From Micrococcales bacterium (GTDB lineage: Bacteria > Actinomycetota > Actinomycetes > Actinomycetales > Cellulomonadaceae): a DNA stretch of 59,770 bases. Positions 16,131 to 24,890 of this stretch are shown here, piece by piece (within the stretch, counting starts at the first letter, position 1; each line of letters opens with the position of its first letter). The stretch is from contig WRET01000012.1 of NCBI GenBank assembly GCA_009779195.1, forward strand, positions 1 to 59,770, read 5' to 3'. The position numbers and the translations under genes were made by a program. The notes under the pieces were generated by a model, which saw only the letters and a program-made list of their open reading frames with translations, had not been told where the DNA came from and made no database searches.

Positions 16131-17906
16131 ATGACTGTCGACATCACCACCCCGGAGGCCACGGAGCCCGAAGAGCAAGACCCGGCGAGGGTCTCGGTCT
16201 GGGAGATGTTCCGCTGGGTCTACCGGTTCTTCTACTCCAAGACCGTCGGGCTGGTCCTCATCCTCGCCATGGCGGTCCTGGTCCTCATCGGCACGATGGG
16301 ATGGCTCAACTTCGACGTGTACCGGTCGCCGGTGTTCATCGGCGTGGCGGCGTTGCTGTGCCTGAGCATCGTGGCGTGCACGGCGCACCGGTTGCCGTTG
16401 CTGTGGAAGAACTGGCGCCACCCCCGCCTGGTCGTCCCGGCACGGGCGTACGAGAGCGCGCGGTACCACGCGGCTGTCCCCATGCCCAACGGCAGCGTCA
16501 CAGTCATGGGCACCACTGTGCGCGACGTGCTCAGCAAACAGCGCTACCGGGTCCTGGCGGACCCTGACCACCCCAAGGCGCTCTACGCCGACCGGTACTC
16601 CTGGGGCGGCTTTGGCGCCCCTGTGGCGCACCTGAGCTTTGTCGTCATCGTCATTGCGCTCGTCCTGAGCATGACCGGCGGTATGGACGTGATGCTGACC
16701 GTGCCTGTCCGGGGCGAACCGGTGCTGGTCACCGACCACGAAGGGGAGGTCTGGCTCGAGCAGACGCCTTCGGGGTACAGGTACACAGACCCGGCCGGTG
16801 CGAAAGGGTCGCTGACCGTCAAGGCGTTGTCGTACAAGGCACCCCTCGGCGACAACGACCGGCCCAAAGACTTCGTGTCCCGTCTGGTGGTCATGAAGAA
16901 CGGCAAGGAGATCGCCAACCAGAACGTGAGGGTCAACAGCCCGCTCCAAGCTGGCGGCGTGCGGTTCCACCAGGCTGACTGGGAAGAGGGACTCATGGCC
17001 AGCGTCAAGGGTCCTGACGGTGTGGTCTTTGACGGCTGGGCTCCGCTTGTGGTTTCGGGCGGCAAGATCGCGGACGTGAGCGGGGACCTGGTCATCGCTG
17101 ACGGGCCGCTCCTGGCTGCTATGGTCACCGTGATCGCGCCATCAGAGCCTGTCAAGCCTGACGCGGACTCGGACGGCGCACCGCTCGCCGACGAGGGTCT
17201 CGTGCTCGTCGTGGCGATCCCGATCCCACCAACGCTCAACCCGACGATGACCGACCCGGTGACGGTCCAGCCCGACGAGAGCCTGTACAGCCGGTCCGGT
17301 CCCCCCGAAGCCCCTATCGTCGTCAAACCAGGACAGGCGCTGCTGCGCCTGTACAAAGGCCCCGAAATGATCGTCGACGAGCAGGTCGTGTCGACGAACG
17401 ACACATGGGTCTACGGGGACTACACGTTCACTTTCGGCGGGGCGCAGGCGTCTCCGGTGGTCAGGGTCCGCCAGGACCCGGGCGAGCCGTGGATGTGGGC
17501 AGGGGCGATCCTGTTGGTCATCGGCATTACGGTGACTTTCGCCTTCCGGCACCGCCGCATGTGGGTGACATGGGATGATAAGTCCAACCAGATCCGGTTC
17601 GCGTCGACCGACAAGCGCGACACCGCATGGGCCCGCCGGTTCCGTGCCACAGTCGAGGCTGTGGCGCAGGAGGTGGACTCCTCGGTGGAGACCACGCCGC
17701 GACCCGCCGGCGAGAAGAAGGCCAGCGAGAAGAAGACCGGTGAGAAGAAGGTCGGCGAAGAGAAAGCCAGCGAGGAGAAGGCTGGCGAGAAGGTAGGCGA
17801 GAAGAAGACCGGTAAGAAGAAGCAGAAAGACGCCGGTGCGCCCGACGTGGTCGACACGGCCGACAAGGACGTCTCGGAAGGAACCAAGGAGAAGACCGAT
17901 GAATGA
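16131..17906 (+). CDS. resB: ResB/Ccs1, System II cytochrome c synthetase subunit
   Basis: 591 aa. Three N-terminal helices (about 38-58, 65-83, 163-183), a large extracytoplasmic domain (190-445) and a final helix (about 447-467) give the ResB topology. With CcsA it exports haem and attaches it to CXXCH apocytochromes. The C-terminal tail after about residue 525 is unusual: roughly 45 residues made of repeated GEKK, SEKK and GEEK units, encoded by an imperfect nucleotide repeat near 17711-17825. The gene overlaps ccsA by 8 nt. All visible targets of this machinery are the NrfH and NrfA cytochromes. Confidence 0.92.
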   Translation: MTVDITTPEATEPEEQDPARVSVWEMFRWVYRFFYSKTVGLVLILAMAVLVLIGTMGWLNFDVYRSPVFIGVAALLCLSIVACTAHRLPLLWKNWRHPRLVVPARAYESARYHAAVPMPNGSVTVMGTTVRDVLSKQRYRVLADPDHPKALYADRYSWGGFGAPVAHLSFVVIVIALVLSMTGGMDVMLTVPVRGEPVLVTDHEGEVWLEQTPSGYRYTDPAGAKGSLTVKALSYKAPLGDNDRPKDFVSRLVVMKNGKEIANQNVRVNSPLQAGGVRFHQADWEEGLMASVKGPDGVVFDGWAPLVVSGGKIADVSGDLVIADGPLLAAMVTVIAPSEPVKPDADSDGAPLADEGLVLVVAIPIPPTLNPTMTDPVTVQPDESLYSRSGPPEAPIVVKPGQALLRLYKGPEMIVDEQVVSTNDTWVYGDYTFTFGGAQASPVVRVRQDPGEPWMWAGAILLVIGITVTFAFRHRRMWVTWDDKSNQIRFASTDKRDTAWARRFRATVEAVAQEVDSSVETTPRPAGEKKASEKKTGEKKVGEEKASEEKAGEKVGEKKTGKKKQKDAGAPDVVDTADKDVSEGTKEKTDE

Positions 17907-18801
17907 CATTACGGTGCTCGCCAACTGGCTGCTCGGCGCGGCCACGGTGTTCGTGCTGGTCGGCCTCTTGGCCAATATCGCCCTGCTCTCCAGCCAACGC
18001 AGGATCAACGCTGTCGCCCGCCGCAAGGTCGCGGTCGGCGACGGTGTCCAGGACGAGAAACCGGCCCCTGCGGCGGCCCCGGCTGGCCCCTCCGGCGGTG
18101 GCCTGGCGGCCTACGCCACCGGGTTCGTCGCCATCGCCCTGGTCCTGGTCACGGTGTACCTGGCTGTGCGTTGGGTGAAGGCGGGCCACGGGCCCTTCGG
18201 CAACGGCCACGAGTTCCTGGTGGCGTTCGCCTGGGGCATCCTCGTGGCCTACCTCGTGGCTGAGTGGCGTTACAAGCTGCGGGTGGTGGCGTTCGCCGTC
18301 CTGCCGGTCGTGGCTGTCGCGCTGGCGTTCTCGCTGACCCGTGGCACCGAGATCGAGCCGCTCAACCCCGCGCTGCAGAACCCGCTCCTCATGCTCCTGC
18401 ACGTCGGGTCCGCGATCATCTCCTACGGTGCTGCTGGTGTCTCCTTCGGTGCTGCGGTCGCTTTCCTGTGGCGTCCGGCGTGGCTGAAGATGGACGGCGA
18501 CCGGCTCGACGAGCTGGGCTACAAAGCTGCCACGATCACCTTCCCTATGCTGACCGTCATGATCCTCGTCGGCGCGGTGTGGGGACAGATCGCCTGGGGC
18601 CGTTTCTGGTCCTGGGACCCCAAGGAGACCGCCGCACTGATCACCTGGCTCGTCTACGGTGCGTACCTGCACGCCCGCGTGTCGCGCGGATGGCAGGGCA
18701 AAGGCTCGGCGTGGCTGCTCATCGGAGGGTTCGCCCTCATCATCTTCGCCTACCTGTCGAGCTACTACCTCCACCTCGGCGGGAACCACAGCTATGCCTG
18801 A
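17899..18801 (+). CDS. ccsA: CcsA/ResC, System II cytochrome c synthetase subunit
   Basis: A 300-aa polytopic protein of the haem-handling superfamily. The WWD haem-binding segment is clear as WGRFWSWDPKET, flanked by conserved histidines in LLHVGSA, YLHARVSRGW and GGNHSY that act as haem ligands. About eight membrane helices are expected. ATG 17899 lies inside ATGAATGA, overlapping the resB stop by 8 nt, and the stop overlaps the next gene by 8 nt, so resB, ccsA and the thioredoxin gene form one coupled set. Confidence 0.95.
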   Translation: MNDITVLANWLLGAATVFVLVGLLANIALLSSQRRINAVARRKVAVGDGVQDEKPAPAAAPAGPSGGGLAAYATGFVAIALVLVTVYLAVRWVKAGHGPFGNGHEFLVAFAWGILVAYLVAEWRYKLRVVAFAVLPVVAVALAFSLTRGTEIEPLNPALQNPLLMLLHVGSAIISYGAAGVSFGAAVAFLWRPAWLKMDGDRLDELGYKAATITFPMLTVMILVGAVWGQIAWGRFWSWDPKETAALITWLVYGAYLHARVSRGWQGKGSAWLLIGGFALIIFAYLSSYYLHLGGNHSYA

Positions 18802-19447
18802 GGACCCTTCGCCTGACACCACGTCGGCCACAGACTCGTTCGACGACTCTGTGGCTGACGTGGTGTCGGCGGGGCCGTCGCGGTGGCAACAGCTGCGCCG
18901 CTCGCCGCTGTGGACCGTTGCGGTGCTCGTGGTCACAGCGCTGGTCGTCCTGGGCGGGGTCTGGCTGGTCAACGTCGTGCGAGGCGACGACGGCAGTGCC
19001 GTCGAGCTTGCCGCCGGCGCCAGACCTGTCGAGGTCGGCAAAGCGGCACCCGGTTTTTCCGCCACGCCCATCGACGGCGAGCGGCTGCGGTTGGAGGACC
19101 TGCGTGGACGTACCGTGTGGCTGGTGTTCGGCGCGACCTGGTGCCCGGACTGCCGCAAGGAAGCAGCCACCCTCCAAGCGGTGCAGGCGGCCCGTGACGA
19201 CGTGGTGATCATTGCCGTGTACGTCAGCGAGACCAACGGGGAGGTGGAGAGCTTCGTCGCTGGTGCGGGGGGTCTGGACTACCTCCATATTGCCGATGTC
19301 GACCACAAGCTGGGTTCCATCTACAGGGCCGACGGCCTGCCGCGCCACGTCCTCGTCGACTCCGCCGGGATCGTCCGGCGTATCGATGTGGGTGCCGTGG
19401 ACAAGGCCACCGCCAACGCCCGGCTGGACGAGCTCGCAGGTCGCTGA
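18794..19447 (+). CDS. membrane-anchored thioredoxin-like protein (ResA/TlpA type)
   Basis: 217 aa: a cytoplasmic Asp/Ser-rich start, one transmembrane helix (about 44-64) and an extracytoplasmic thioredoxin fold with active site ATWCPDC. The ResA/TlpA-type WCxxC and the cis-Pro region (GLPRHVLVD) are present. It is expected to reduce apocytochrome CXXCH disulfides with electrons from CcdA. It overlaps ccsA and is the last gene of the nrf-ccs unit. Confidence 0.9.
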   Translation: MPEDPSPDTTSATDSFDDSVADVVSAGPSRWQQLRRSPLWTVAVLVVTALVVLGGVWLVNVVRGDDGSAVELAAGARPVEVGKAAPGFSATPIDGERLRLEDLRGRTVWLVFGATWCPDCRKEAATLQAVQAARDDVVIIAVYVSETNGEVESFVAGAGGLDYLHIADVDHKLGSIYRADGLPRHVLVDSAGIVRRIDVGAVDKATANARLDELAGR

Positions 19448-19558
19448 CACCACACATGGCCTGGTGGCCACGCTGTCGGCTGTTTTGCTCATGTTCCTAC
19501 TGGTGTCATCCGATGGGCTGTTGTAGACCGGCTTTCGGTCTCGACGACGCCGAGAAGG

Positions 19559-21148
19559 GTGACGACGGTGCACTGGTTCATGGACCGACCGTTGATGGTC
19601 AAGCTGATGTCTCTGGTGGGTGTCATGCTTGTGGTCGCCGTGGGGATCACAGTTGTGGGCATCCAGGGGATGAGAAGCCTCGCAGACGAGCAGCAGCAGA
19701 CCTACGACGAGGCGGTCGTGCCGTTGGTGCACCTCAACGACCTGGCCCTCGACTTCGCGGCGGCCCGTGCGATCGTGCAGTCTTCGACCCGGGCGACGAC
19801 ACCCGAGCAGGTGGACTCCCTGGTGGCGAAGATGACCGAGCTACAAGGCACGAGCGAGCAGATACTCGACGACTACGGCCCGCACGCCAGCACACCATCG
19901 CAGTTCACCCAGCTCCAGGGCGCAGTCCACGACTACTACACGGTCTTCTTCGACGAGATCGTCCCGGCGTTACGCGCAGGGGACCAGGCCCAGGCTGTGA
20001 GGATCGTCGAGTCCGACGGCGCCGAGAAGGCCGCACACCTGCACGAAACGGCCGCAGACGAGGCTGAGGCACAGGCTGCGAAGGCTGAGAGGATCGACCA
20101 GCACGGCACCAACATCGCCCAGCAGAACACAGTGCTGCTGGTGCTGGTCGCCGTGATCGGCTCGCTGATCGCCCTGGTGTTGTGCTTCTGGGTGTTGCGG
20201 GTGCTGACCAGGTCGGTCGCCTCGGTGGCCGACGCGGCCCGGGCGCTGGCCAAAGGCGACCTCACGGTCCAGCCGAACGTGCGCTACCGCGACGAGATCG
20301 GTGCGATGGCCGAGGCGTACACCGAGGGTGTCACCGCGTTGTCCCACACGTTGCGTGGGGTCAAAGACGTCGCGCTGTCGTCGGCGACGACTGCGACACA
20401 GCTGTCCGTCAAGGCCGAGAACGTGGCCAAAGAGTCCGAGGAAGCCTCAGCGCAGGCCGGTGTCGTCGCTGCCGCGGCCGAACAGGTCTCGCGCAACGTG
20501 GCGACAGTGGCCGCCGGTGCTGAGGAGATGGGCTCGTCCATCGCCGAGATCGCGTCGAACGCCTCGTCGGCGGCGGCGATCGCCGGGGAAGCCACCGTCG
20601 CTGCTGCCGCGACGAACGAGCAGGTCGCCCGGCTGGGTGTCTCCAGCCAGGAGATCGGCGCGGTCGTCAAGACGATCACCTCCATCGCTGAGCAGACGAA
20701 CCTGCTGGCCCTGAACGCCACGATCGAGGCTGCCCGTGCCGGAGACGCCGGCAAAGGTTTCGCGGTCGTCGCCGGGGAGGTCAAAGACCTGGCCCAGGAG
20801 ACTGCCAAGGCCACCGAGGACATTGCCCACCGTATCGAGGCGATCCAGTCCGACACGGTCGGTGCCGTGGAGGCCATCGGCCAGATCTCGACGATCATCG
20901 ACCGGATCAACGACTACTCGGCGACGATCGCCGCGGCGGTCGAAGAGCAGACCGTGACGACGTCGGAGATGTCGCGCAACGTGGCCGAGGCTGCCACAGG
21001 TGCGTCCCAGATAGCCGAGAACATCACGACAGTGGCCACGATCGCGGCCTCGTCGACCCGGTCCGCCGGGGAGGTCGCCTCGGGTTCTGCGGATATCACC
21101 CACAGCACGACCCGGGCCGCCGACGACCTGAGCACGTTCACCGTGTGA
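19559..21148 (+). CDS. methyl-accepting chemotaxis protein
   Basis: A 529-aa chemoreceptor. TM1 lies at about 13-36, followed by a roughly 150-residue helical ligand domain of the four-helix-bundle type, TM2 (about 187-210), HAMP, and a signalling domain with the hairpin tip [20 protein letters not shown]. The tip is the conserved CheA/CheW-contact region. It has no C-terminal CheR tether. It lies about 110 nt after the nrf-ccs unit on the same strand, so nitrite, nitrate or redox sensing is an attractive guess, but the ligand domain shows no haem motif. No che or flagellar genes are in the window. Confidence 0.93.
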   Translation: MTTVHWFMDRPLMVKLMSLVGVMLVVAVGITVVGIQGMRSLADEQQQTYDEAVVPLVHLNDLALDFAAARAIVQSSTRATTPEQVDSLVAKMTELQGTSEQILDDYGPHASTPSQFTQLQGAVHDYYTVFFDEIVPALRAGDQAQAVRIVESDGAEKAAHLHETAADEAEAQAAKAERIDQHGTNIAQQNTVLLVLVAVIGSLIALVLCFWVLRVLTRSVASVADAARALAKGDLTVQPNVRYRDEIGAMAEAYTEGVTALSHTLRGVKDVALSSATTATQLSVKAENVAKESEEASAQAGVVAAAAEQVSRNVATVAAGAEEMGSSIAEIASNASSAAAIAGEATVAAAATNEQVARLGVSSQEIGAVVKTITSIAEQTNLLALNATIEAARAGDAGKGFAVVAGEVKDLAQETAKATEDIAHRIEAIQSDTVGAVEAIGQISTIIDRINDYSATIAAAVEEQTVTTSEMSRNVAEAATGASQIAENITTVATIAASSTRSAGEVASGSADITHSTTRAADDLSTFTV

Positions 21149-21225
21149 GGCGCGAAGCGTCCACACGAGCGGCTGGCACGCCGGTTCGTACGTGAGGTCG
21201 CCACACATGCCCTAAAGTTCGGGGT

Positions 21226-22542
21226 GTGACTGACGCGCCCATGATCAAGGCCCTGCTCAGCGACGACGAGATTCCCACGCACTGGTACAACATCGTCGCT
21301 GACCTGCCCAGCCCGCCGCCGCCACACCTGCACCCGGCGACCAAGGAACCTCTGGTCCCTGACGACCTGCTGCCGCTGTTCCCCCTGGCGATCATCGAGC
21401 AGGAGGCGACGACCGAACGCTGGGTGGAGATCCCGCACGAGGTGCGTGAGATCTACCGGTTGTGGCGTCCCTCGCCGTGCTACCGGGCTTTGCGGCTGGA
21501 GAAGGCGCTGGGCACCACCGCGCGGCTGTACTACAAGTACGAAGGTGTTTCGCCCGTCGGTTCGCACAAGACGAACTCGGCCGTGGCGCAGGCGTACTTC
21601 AACAAGCTGGACGGGCGCACACGCCTGACCACGGAGACAGGTGCCGGGCAGTGGGGTTCGGCGCTGGCGTTCGCCGCGCAGATCTACGGCCTGGCCTGCG
21701 AGGTCTGGCAGGTCCGCAGCACCTACGAGTCCAAGCCGTACCGCCACGCGCTCATGGAGACGTTCGGTGCCGTGTGCTACCCGTCGCCGTCGGACATCAC
21801 TGAGGTCGGGCGTCGCCTGCGCGAGAAGTTCCCTGACACGCCTGGGTCGCTGGGTATGGCGATCTCCGAAGCCGTCGAGGCGGCAGTCAAAGACCCCAAC
21901 GCGTCGTACTCGCTGGGTTCGGTGCTCAACCACGTCGCCTTGCACCAGACGGTCATCGGCCAAGAGCTGCTCACACAGGTCGCGCAGTTCGGCGAGGAGA
22001 AGATCGACTACCTGTTCGCCTGCGCAGGCGGCGGGTCGAACCTGGCAGGGATCTCGTTCCCGGTCATCCGTGAGAACCTCGAAGGCCGCCAGTCCACCAA
22101 GATCGTGGCCTGCGAACCCCAGGCGGCCCCGTCGCTGACCCAGGGCGAGTACCGCTACGACTTCGGCGACACCGCGGCGACAACCCCGCTGCTGAAGATG
22201 TACACGCTGGGCGCCGAGTTCGTGCCCGACCCGGTGCACGCCGGTGGCCTGCGGTACCACGGTATGTCTCCGCTGGTCTCGTTCTGCAAGCACGAGGGCC
22301 TCGTCGACGCGGTGGCCATCGGCCAGCTCGAGGCGTTCGACGCTGGTGTCCTGTTCGCCCGCGCCGAAGGTATCGTCCCGGCCTCAGAGTCCAACCACGC
22401 CATCGCCGGTGCGATCCGCCAGGCCAAACAGGCCACCGAGGACGGTACGACGCCAAGCATCGTCATCGGTATCTCTGGGTCTGGCCAGCTCGACCTGCCG
22501 GCCTACACCGAGTACCTGTCCGGCCAGATGTCGGACAGCTGA
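21226..22542 (+). CDS. trpB: TrpB2-type tryptophan synthase beta-like enzyme
   Basis: 438 aa, the length of the TrpB2 group, which is longer than classical TrpB. The PLP lysine lies in VGSHKTNSA and the phosphate-binding glycine loop in CAGGGSNLAG. TETGAGQWG and the C-terminal GISGSGQLDLPAY fit the family. No trpA or other trp gene is adjacent, as is usual for TrpB2, which may act alone on indole or as a serine-handling enzyme. TAAAGT at 21213-21218 lies 7 nt before the GTG, suggesting a leaderless message. Confidence 0.9.
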   Translation: MTDAPMIKALLSDDEIPTHWYNIVADLPSPPPPHLHPATKEPLVPDDLLPLFPLAIIEQEATTERWVEIPHEVREIYRLWRPSPCYRALRLEKALGTTARLYYKYEGVSPVGSHKTNSAVAQAYFNKLDGRTRLTTETGAGQWGSALAFAAQIYGLACEVWQVRSTYESKPYRHALMETFGAVCYPSPSDITEVGRRLREKFPDTPGSLGMAISEAVEAAVKDPNASYSLGSVLNHVALHQTVIGQELLTQVAQFGEEKIDYLFACAGGGSNLAGISFPVIRENLEGRQSTKIVACEPQAAPSLTQGEYRYDFGDTAATTPLLKMYTLGAEFVPDPVHAGGLRYHGMSPLVSFCKHEGLVDAVAIGQLEAFDAGVLFARAEGIVPASESNHAIAGAIRQAKQATEDGTTPSIVIGISGSGQLDLPAYTEYLSGQMSDS

Positions 22543-22588
22543 CCGGTAGGGCGTGTCTGACAACCCTGCGTCGCTGTGCGGGGGTAGG

Positions 22589-23536
22589 TCACACGGCTTG
22601 CGCCGGGGTGGGGTCGGCGTCGCCGACCTGGGCTTCCAGGTCCGCGAGCATACCCACCGCGTCGGCGACGATCTCGTCGCTGCCGGTGGTCACCCCGTAC
22701 AGCAACCAGCGGGCGACCGCGAGCTCGCCAGCCAGGGCGGCCCGGTCGGTCAGGTGCGGGTCTACCATCCCTGGGCGGTGCTGCTGGTAGGCGTTCAGGA
22801 CGCAGGCTGCGGTGTCTGCGGCGGCGGCGACGAGGAACCAGGCCAGGTCGTCGGCGGGGTCGGCGACCTGCGCTGAGCCCCATCCGAGGATGCCCACCAC
22901 GGTCCCGTCGGCTTCACCGGTACCGACCAGCACCCGTTCGGCCACCATGTCACCATGCACGACCGTCGGGCGGAACCGCCACCACGCCACGTTCTCCAGG
23001 CGCACCTCCCAACGGGCCAGCAGGCTCGGGGGCACATGCCCTGTGCGGGCCGCCTCGTCAACCTCAGCCTGGCGGCGGCGGCGGTACTCGTCAGGGCTGT
23101 ACGACGGCAGGCCCAGGGTCTCCACGACGCTCGTCGGCAGCTCGTGCAGGGCAGCCAGTGTGGCACCCAGGTTCGTGGCGAGCCCCGGTCCGGGCAGCAG
23201 CTGTTCCAGGTCGATGGTCTGCCCCGGGATCTGCTCGTGGACCACGGCACGGCCAGCGTCGGCCAGCGGCGCGAAGCCCACCGGGACAGGCACCTTGAAC
23301 GGCAGCCGCCCCATGGCGACCTGCGCCTCCAACGCTTCCAGCAAGGCGATCTCGCGTTCCATCGACGCCCCCGACGCCCCGTCCACCGGGGCGCGCACCA
23401 CCCAGCGGCGCTGCTGGGAGTCCACGACGAGCGCAGCGTCGTGCTCGTCGTCGGCCAGCTCTAGCGCGTCGTAGGGGTCGAGCCCAGGCACAGCGACCGT
23501 CGCGAGGGCAGCAAGGGCAACGGGTGAACGGTGCAT
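22589..23536 (-). CDS. macrolide-phosphotransferase-like kinase homologue, active site altered
   Basis: A 315-aa aminoglycoside/macrolide phosphotransferase fold. The catalytic-loop region reads VVHGDMVAERVLVG, so the base Asp is present. The metal-binding segment, normally IDW, reads ILGWGSAQVADPADDLAW, so the expected Asp is Gly. This suggests a weak or non-catalytic protein. ATG 23536 is chosen because TAGCCT (23544-23549) lies 7 nt upstream, as in leaderless genes. It corresponds in context to the phosphotransferase-like gene beside whiB7/uvrD2 in mycobacteria. Confidence 0.75.
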   Translation of the reverse strand: MHRSPVALAALATVAVPGLDPYDALELADDEHDAALVVDSQQRRWVVRAPVDGASGASMEREIALLEALEAQVAMGRLPFKVPVPVGFAPLADAGRAVVHEQIPGQTIDLEQLLPGPGLATNLGATLAALHELPTSVVETLGLPSYSPDEYRRRRQAEVDEAARTGHVPPSLLARWEVRLENVAWWRFRPTVVHGDMVAERVLVGTGEADGTVVGILGWGSAQVADPADDLAWFLVAAAADTAACVLNAYQQHRPGMVDPHLTDRAALAGELAVARWLLYGVTTGSDEIVADAVGMLADLEAQVGDADPTPAQAV

Positions 23537-23697
23537 GCCCATAAGGCTAAGCCGCCCCGGGTGATATCGCCCGCAGGCTGCCCGCCGTGCCGGGCAGGTC
23601 CTCCCGGCGTGGCCACAGCGACCCACCTCACAGTGAGCCGACCCCGAGACGGTGGGACGCTTCTGGCTGTCTTGTTCTGGTGGGCTACGGTCGGTGC

Positions 23698-24750
23698 GTG
23701 GAAGAGCTCCCTCTGGCCCGGTCCAGCATCGACCGCGACGCGGTGCGGCGTACCGACGCACCGTGGTTGGCGGCTGCGCGCACCGACCCGGCGACACGGG
23801 TCGTCTTGGTCCGCGACGGGAGCGTCCTGACGACCGGTGGGGGACCGGCCGCAGACCCGTGGGCCGAACCGGACCCTGGTGTCGCGCTGGCGGTGCTCGA
23901 CCCGGCGACGGCTGTGGCGACGGTCGGTGAGCCTCGGGACGACGCCTGGCTGTTCCTGGGCACGGAACCTGACGCCCAGGTGTGGTTCGCCCTGCGGGTG
24001 GTCCCGACGGGCTCGGCGCCGCTGGTCGGGGCGTCGTCGGACGTCCTGGTGCACCCAGCCGGTGCGGTCGCTCCCGGTTCCCCGGACGCCGCCGTGCCAG
24101 GTGGAGACGCTGTGCCACGTGGAGACGCTGTGCCAGGTGGACCGGTGTGGACCCCGCTGCGTGCCGTCGGAGCGGTCCTGTCTGACCGTGACGCGGGTCT
24201 GGCGACGGCCGCTGTGGCCCTGGACCACTGGCACACCACCAGCAGGTGCTGCCCACGCTGCGGCGGCCCCACGCACGCCACCACAGGCGGCTGGGTACGT
24301 GTGTGCCAGGCTGACGGCTCCGAGCACTACCCACGCACCGACCCTGCGGTGATCATGGCTGTGGTCGACGGTGACGAGCGCATCCTCCTGGGCCACAACG
24401 TTGCCTGGCCCGCACGCCGGTTCTCGACCCTGGCAGGTTTCGTCGAGGCAGGAGAGTCCCTGGAAGCAGCAGTGCGTCGCGAGGTCGCCGAAGAGACCGG
24501 CGTCCAGGTCACCGGTGTCGACTACGTCGCGTCCCAGCCGTGGCCGTTCCCCAGCTCTCTCATGCTCGGTTTCCGCGCCCACGCCCAGGCGGCCGCGCCG
24601 CAGCCCGACGGCACCGAGCTCACCGACGCCCGCTGGTTCACACGTTCTGAGCTCGTCGCTTGTGTCCAGGGCGGCCAGGTTGTCCTCCCTGGCCGCACCT
24701 CCCTGGCTCGTGTCCTCATCGAAGACTGGTTCGGCAGCCGCCTGCTGTGA
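23698..24750 (+). CDS. nudC: NudC, NADH pyrophosphatase / RNA deNADding enzyme
   Basis: 350 aa with an N-terminal domain, a zinc-ribbon remnant (CCPRCG ... WVRVC), a Nudix box GFVEAGESLEAAVRREVAEE and the NudC-specific SQPWPFPSSLM that recognises nicotinamide dinucleotides. It hydrolyses NAD(H) and removes NAD caps from RNA. TACGGT at 23686-23691 lies 6 nt before GTG, so it is probably leaderless. A short 18-nt tandem repeat (24094-24141) encodes an inserted VPGGDA/VPRGDA/VPGG loop between the N-terminal domain and the ribbon. Confidence 0.93.
   Translation: MEELPLARSSIDRDAVRRTDAPWLAAARTDPATRVVLVRDGSVLTTGGGPAADPWAEPDPGVALAVLDPATAVATVGEPRDDAWLFLGTEPDAQVWFALRVVPTGSAPLVGASSDVLVHPAGAVAPGSPDAAVPGGDAVPRGDAVPGGPVWTPLRAVGAVLSDRDAGLATAAVALDHWHTTSRCCPRCGGPTHATTGGWVRVCQADGSEHYPRTDPAVIMAVVDGDERILLGHNVAWPARRFSTLAGFVEAGESLEAAVRREVAEETGVQVTGVDYVASQPWPFPSSLMLGFRAHAQAAAPQPDGTELTDARWFTRSELVACVQGGQVVLPGRTSLARVLIEDWFGSRLL
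24094..24141 (+). repeat. 18-nt tandem repeat inside nudC (2.7 copies)
   Basis: Units at 24094-24111, 24112-24129 and a partial unit 24130-24141, nearly identical, encode six-residue repeats. Unit length is a multiple of three, so copy-number changes would keep the frame. Confidence 0.75.
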
Positions 24751-24779
24751 GGTCGCCACACCCCGCTCGGGGTGGTGGG

Positions 24780-24872
24780 CCGGAGACAGTGGGGACGGTT
24801 CCTGTGTCTTGCCCGACCTCCGCCGACGGCGGAGGTCGGGCAAGACACAGGAACCGTCCCCACTGTCTCCGG
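24780..24872. repeat. perfect 45-bp inverted repeat (dispersed hairpin element, copy 1)
   Basis: Arms 24780-24824 and 24828-24872 are exactly complementary with a 3-nt loop. The outer part of each arm carries a block also found at 35006-35097 and 44640-44660 (core AGTGGGGACGGTTCCT). It sits between nudC and uvrD2, ending 18 nt before the uvrD2 start, so it could also act as a terminator or attenuate uvrD2. Confidence 0.9.
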
Positions 24873-24890
24873 TGGTGCGAGGATGGGGGG

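Noticed and set aside
19559..21148. Haem-based nitrite sensor role for the chemoreceptor
   Set aside because: No CXXCH or haem-binding motif in its ligand domain; only proximity to nrf supports it.
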